Positions 61,005-64,000 of a stretch of 64,000 nucleotides of DNA are shown here, in pieces. Positions within the stretch are counted from its first letter, which is position 1. Every line of letters begins with the position of its first letter. Under the pieces are notes generated by a model, which ran no database searches, had not been told where the DNA came from, and was given only the letters and a program-made list of their open reading frames with translations. The DNA comes from Mesorhizobium sp. SOD10 (GTDB taxonomy: Bacteria; Pseudomonadota; Alphaproteobacteria; Rhizobiales; Rhizobiaceae): assembly GCA_000824805.1 (NCBI GenBank), contig CCNA01000019.1:24706-88705 (forward strand), given 5' to 3'. Both the position numbers and the translations under genes were made by a program.

Positions 61005-61265
61005 TAGTTGTGACGAATGTATGGATATCAGTGTACGCGCGAAGCTGGATGCCGTTCAGCGCGGGCAATTCCCCCGAAGGGGTGACCTCTTAATCTTCTT
61101 GGCCGTCAAGCTCTAGCCCGTCACCCGCTCAGTCCTAAAAACCGCCCGACGACGGACCATCAATCCACTCAACGGTTTGATCTCAACCCAGCGCCCACTC
61201 ACTGCCCATCGCTTGCGCAGGGGTGAACAATTACCGATTCCGTCTGTTCGCAACGGCGCAAATTT
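61005..61265. other. No supported gene between lysR and the NifA site
   Basis: A short frame MDISVRAKLDAVQRGQFPRR (from 61022) ends at 61116. It may be what is left of a gene once divergent from lysR. Confidence 0.35.
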
Positions 61266-61281
61266 TGTGCGGTTTCCGACA
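61266..61281 (+). promoter_or_regulatory. NifA upstream activator site TGT-N10-ACA
   Basis: TGTGCGGTTTCCGACA fits the NifA UAS exactly. Its centre is about 107 bp before the -24 element at 61381, the normal distance for enhancer action. Confidence 0.7.
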
Positions 61282-61380
61282 ATCGCAACTGTCGGGCGCT
61301 GAACTGCCCGCGCCTGCGGCGGATGTAGCAAGAGCGGCTGTAAAGCTCGTTGGGCATCGTCACCGGCTGATCCGACTAGT

Positions 61381-61396
61381 TGGCACAACGCTTGCT
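61381..61396 (+). promoter_or_regulatory. Sigma54 (-24/-12) promoter, NifA-type
   Basis: TGGCACAACGCTTGCT has TGGCAC and TTGC with GG-N10-GC spacing. With the UAS at 61266 it forms a complete NifA-dependent promoter. The transcription start should be near 61408. Confidence 0.75.
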
Positions 61397-61444
61397 CGTT
61401 GAACTGCGAGCGAGTCGTTATGTTTTTCACCAGGAGCTCGAACC

Positions 61445-61582
61445 ATGGCCGAATACGTGGAGTTAGCGGAGCGTTGGGGAGATTGGGCGAGAGGTGCGTT
61501 CACCGGTGAATCCAACCGTCATATTTCGGTTTTCCGCCGAACAAGATCGCCGAAGACTTCCCCGCATTCGGCAGATCCGTAG
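61445..61582 (+). CDS. Small protein (45 residues) behind a NifA promoter
   Basis: AGGAG lies seven bases upstream of the expected initiating ATG, and the start is about 37 bp after the predicted transcription start. The sequence begins MAEYVELAERWGDWARGAF and becomes basic and Ser/Arg-rich later, ending before the convergent hydrolase gene at 61606. The first half looks like an ordinary folded start; the second half could be out-of-frame sequence, so this may be the 5' stub of a lost nif-regulated gene. No family recognised. Confidence 0.5.
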   Translation: MAEYVELAERWGDWARGAFTGESNRHISVFRRTRSPKTSPHSADP

Positions 61583-61605
61583 TTTGCAAGGATTAGGGCT
61601 TCTGC

Positions 61606-63378
61606 TCAGGCCTCAATAACGGGCAGGTCGATCCAACAGCCTGCCTGACCACGATGGAACTTGAGGAACGGTGGTCGGCCGTCGGCGGGCACAGTGGCAA
61701 ATGTCGTCTTGTCGCTGCCAGCCAAAACCACCCTCAAGCGGTGACCTGCCGGAAGGAGCGCAGATATTGGATTTAGCGTGAAGGTGAGGATGGCGGCGTC
61801 GCCCGGAATGAGTGGCTCGGCGTCGCGTCTAAGATAGCTGTGCTGCGGCCCGAGTGCCCGGAACGGTGAATCGGTCCACACCTTTCGGTGCACGGCACGC
61901 AGTTGCCCTTCCGTGAGGTAGAGGGACACCCCGTCCGGCCGTACGGCTTCTAGATACACCAGAAATGCTCCGTCCTCACGTGTCGAGGTTATGTTCAAGT
62001 GAACGACGGGATGACCAGTGACCTCAAGGTCACGCGTCAACGGCTCGCCGGTATAGGCGAGACGAGCGGCGTCAAACTGTCGCCTGTCTCCATAATCCAC
62101 CTGTCTGCAATCAATCTGGGTTCCCCATCGGCTCGTCTCGACGTCACCCACAGCGGGGTCAACCTCAAGCTGGTCGAAGCCCGCCTCTCCGGGCGATGAG
62201 CTTAGGCGTGAGTTGCTTGTCATGTACCATCGCTGGCGCGTGGCTGCGGGCGGCCAGGAACGGGTCGACTTCCACGCACCCTCGCCGAGCGTGTAGTAGT
62301 GGAGGACTTTCCCTTGCTGTTTGCCAGCCTCGCCGTTGAAGCAGAGGCCTGCAAACCTGACGTCATTTGCGTACTGAGACGCGAAAGTTGGAACGATCGT
62401 CTCACGAGGGTCCCGGAGGGGATCATAGGCATGGTCGCCACCATGGTTCCAAGGGCCAATGATCAAGTTCATCGGATTTGACTGTCCCAGAAAGCGGCGG
62501 ATTGCACCTTGCGCCGTTCCACCATCAAACCAGCCTGCCAAGTTTTGGGTTGGGGTACGTGAGCGAGAGATCCGGTTTGCCACTTCCTGGGTGCTCCACT
62601 CGATCATGGAGACTCCTCCCCAGGTGGTCGGACGATCATCCTTGAACGTGACCTGCTGGAATCCCTCAGAAATGGGCACCGCGCGCTCGTGATCACGCAG
62701 TGCCTCGGCAAGGTCCGCCTCGCCATCGGGTCCTACAGGACGAACGCCCGGCGCGCGCTGTCCGTTGGCCAGAATTTTCACATTGCGGTCGAGCTCCTTA
62801 ACGTTGGCGGACCAAGTTTGCACGACAAAAAGGTTGGGCACTCCGCCAGGGAAAAAGCAATCCTCATAAGAATCGTAGTCCGCAAACCGCGGTATAATGC
62901 CCTTCAGCGCTGGATGATTTCGCTCCGCCATCCAGTCCGCCGTGTTGGCGGTGTAGGACAGGCCGTAGCCGATCACCCGACCCGTGGACCAGGGCTGGGC
63001 GACGATCCAATCCAGTATTTCGCTGAAATCGAGCGTTTCGGGGCGTGCACGGTGATACGGCCACTGGCCGAAAGAAGCACCGGTGCCGCGAGAATCTCCG
63101 ACGACAACTGCAAAACCACTTGGTACGAGCAGGTCAGCCCACTGGTTGGACGACTCTCCTTTTGTACCGCGCCAGTAGCGTGTCATCACCAGAATGGTGT
63201 CACGCCTGGTGTTGGCGTCGTCACCCATTGGACGAACGATATCCAACGCAATCCTTACGCCATCGCGCATAGTCACGTAAGTGGATTCCAGCGGGCCAAC
63301 CTTATCCGATTTGGGAGCAGCACCATCCAAGTCATAGCCAAAGATCGAATGTGACGTTTCCTGAAACGAGATGCTCAT
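61606..63378 (-). CDS. CocE/NonD-type alpha/beta hydrolase (Xaa-Pro dipeptidyl-peptidase S15 family)
   Basis: A 590-residue hydrolase with the N-terminal YVTMRDGVRIALDIVRP and DSRGTGASFGQW. The catalytic Ser lies in GYGLSYTANTADWMA (about 152), followed by the conserved WFDGGTAQGA (Asp region), PWNHGG (His about 322) and a C-terminal jelly-roll domain (PLTRDLEVTGHPVVHLNITSTREDGAF, PAGHRLRVVLAGSD). Family members hydrolyse esters, amides or acylated substrates. The Ser motif is GLSYTA rather than GxSYxG. Operator copy C lies 110 bp upstream, linking it to the LysR regulon. Natural substrate unknown. Confidence 0.85.
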   Translation of the reverse strand: MSISFQETSHSIFGYDLDGAAPKSDKVGPLESTYVTMRDGVRIALDIVRPMGDDANTRRDTILVMTRYWRGTKGESSNQWADLLVPSGFAVVVGDSRGTGASFGQWPYHRARPETLDFSEILDWIVAQPWSTGRVIGYGLSYTANTADWMAERNHPALKGIIPRFADYDSYEDCFFPGGVPNLFVVQTWSANVKELDRNVKILANGQRAPGVRPVGPDGEADLAEALRDHERAVPISEGFQQVTFKDDRPTTWGGVSMIEWSTQEVANRISRSRTPTQNLAGWFDGGTAQGAIRRFLGQSNPMNLIIGPWNHGGDHAYDPLRDPRETIVPTFASQYANDVRFAGLCFNGEAGKQQGKVLHYYTLGEGAWKSTRSWPPAATRQRWYMTSNSRLSSSPGEAGFDQLEVDPAVGDVETSRWGTQIDCRQVDYGDRRQFDAARLAYTGEPLTRDLEVTGHPVVHLNITSTREDGAFLVYLEAVRPDGVSLYLTEGQLRAVHRKVWTDSPFRALGPQHSYLRRDAEPLIPGDAAILTFTLNPISALLPAGHRLRVVLAGSDKTTFATVPADGRPPFLKFHRGQAGCWIDLPVIEA

Positions 63379-63487
63379 GCAGTTCTCCTTATCGCGACAT
63401 CGTTTCCGAACGCATCGAAATTATCGCGTCCGGTCCGCAGGTAGGCTCGTTATGGCGACCGCGGTGTTTGGCGCCTACGACAGCATT

Positions 63488-63522
63488 GCGTCCAACATTT
63501 TTTGGGCATGGATTAATCGCGA
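63488..63522 (-). promoter_or_regulatory. Shared operator-like element, copy C
   Basis: Plus strand: GCGTCC, AACATTTTTTGGGCATGGAT, TAATCGCGA. It is the closest match to copy A and, beyond the core, to copy B. It lies upstream of the CocE-type hydrolase and points toward it. Confidence 0.65.
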
Positions 63523-63710
63523 ACGAGCAACAGTATGCCTCGTAGCTATTTTCGGACGTTCGTCGTGATCGCGGAGGGCGGCTGCGGCGCGGCGATAAGG
63601 ATTTGGGTTCTACGGCAGTGTGCTGATAGTTCTGCAAATTCGCTGCGAGAGGGCGGTCATGGCAGGCTGGTGATTGTTCACGTCACCGATTCCCGCGAAG
63701 GAACGCCACC

Positions 63711-64000
63711 ATGACCAAGACTGAAGATAAATGGGCCATAGCCGCCGTCAAAGGCATTCTGCTTACGAACCCGGATGGACTGCACGAGGTGATCCGCGCG
63801 GTGATACAGGAGGTGCTCGAGGCCGAGATGGACGAGGCGCTGGGTGCTTCGAAGAGCGAGCGCACGCCGGAGCGTCTTGGCTATCCCTCTGGCTATTACG
63901 ACCGCACCCTTGTCACGCGGGTCGGCAAGCTTGAGCTGCGGGTTCCGCAGGATCGGGCGGGCCGCTTCTCCACCGAATTGTTCGAGCGCTACCAGCGTTC
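63711..64000 (+). mobile_element. IS256-family transposase, N-terminal part (runs off the window)
   Basis: The frame starts MTKTEDKWAIAAVKGILLT and continues with DGLHEVIRAVIQEVLEAEMDEALGASKSERTPERLGYPSGYYDRTLVTRVGKLELRVPQDRAGRFSTELFERYQR, the conserved opening of IS256/Mutator-type DDE transposases. No stop occurs before the window end, so the element is probably intact. Its left inverted repeat should lie within about 63560-63700 but I cannot define it. Confidence 0.88.

Overview
This 64-kb, GC-rich window reads as part of a Mesorhizobium-type symbiosis island (or an equivalent symbiotic region of a related rhizobium). Four things support this. Two NodD-type nod boxes are present, one of them 97 bp upstream of a glmS-like gene that is therefore nodM. 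Three good sigma54 (-24/-12) promoters are present, one with a perfect NifA upstream activator site. There is a dense block of vitamin genes including rhizobial bioZ. Decayed insertion sequences and broken gene copies lie between the operons.

Layout. 0.5-4.5 kb: a PhyH-type dioxygenase, an IS1595-type remnant, a broken AAA ATPase and a panC stub. 4.5-16.5 kb: vitamin block 1, with panB divergent from nadQ-nadABC, a small unknown gene, panD, bioBFDAZ and a second panD. 16.7-19.8 kb: a persulfide dioxygenase-rhodanese fusion facing groESL. 20-24.4 kb: envelope genes (a beta-barrel protein behind a sigma54 promoter, and a Porin_2 porin) plus a tiny secreted-looking peptide gene behind an oppositely oriented sigma54 promoter. 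24.4-28.8 kb: two unrelated Fic AMPylators among IS debris. 29-34.4 kb: vitamin block 2, TPP riboswitch-thiCOSGED. 34.8-45.6 kb: a methyl-cycle/one-carbon block with an ArsR-type regulator, glyA, metK, adenosine kinase and a cobalamin-riboswitch metE. It is interrupted by a nod-box-preceded fatty-acid-hydroxylase-family gene and carries the scars of a tandem duplication. 45.8-52 kb: groEL remnant, nodM, small unknown genes and a solo LuxR regulator. 52.7-63.4 kb: an acyl-CoA/ketone-body catabolic block (enoyl-CoA hydratases, HMG-CoA lyase, NDP-forming acyl-CoA synthetase, scoA and a frameshifted scoB, LysR regulator, CocE-type hydrolase). Four copies of a shared roughly 32-bp operator-like element tie it together. 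63.7 kb to the end: the start of an IS256-family transposase.

How the genes fit together. The window supplies NAD, biotin, thiamine and part of pantothenate synthesis, SAM regeneration (GlyA, MetK, AdoK, MetE), glucosamine-6-phosphate for Nod factor, and catabolism of branched-chain or ketone-type acids. Many genes look like second, symbiosis-specific copies of housekeeping functions. The strongest hunting targets are the four-copy LysR-type operator, the nod-box hydroxylase, the orphan NifA/sigma54 promoters that drive very small genes, and the split duplication of metK-adoK. Every functional call was made by reading the sequence; no database search was possible.
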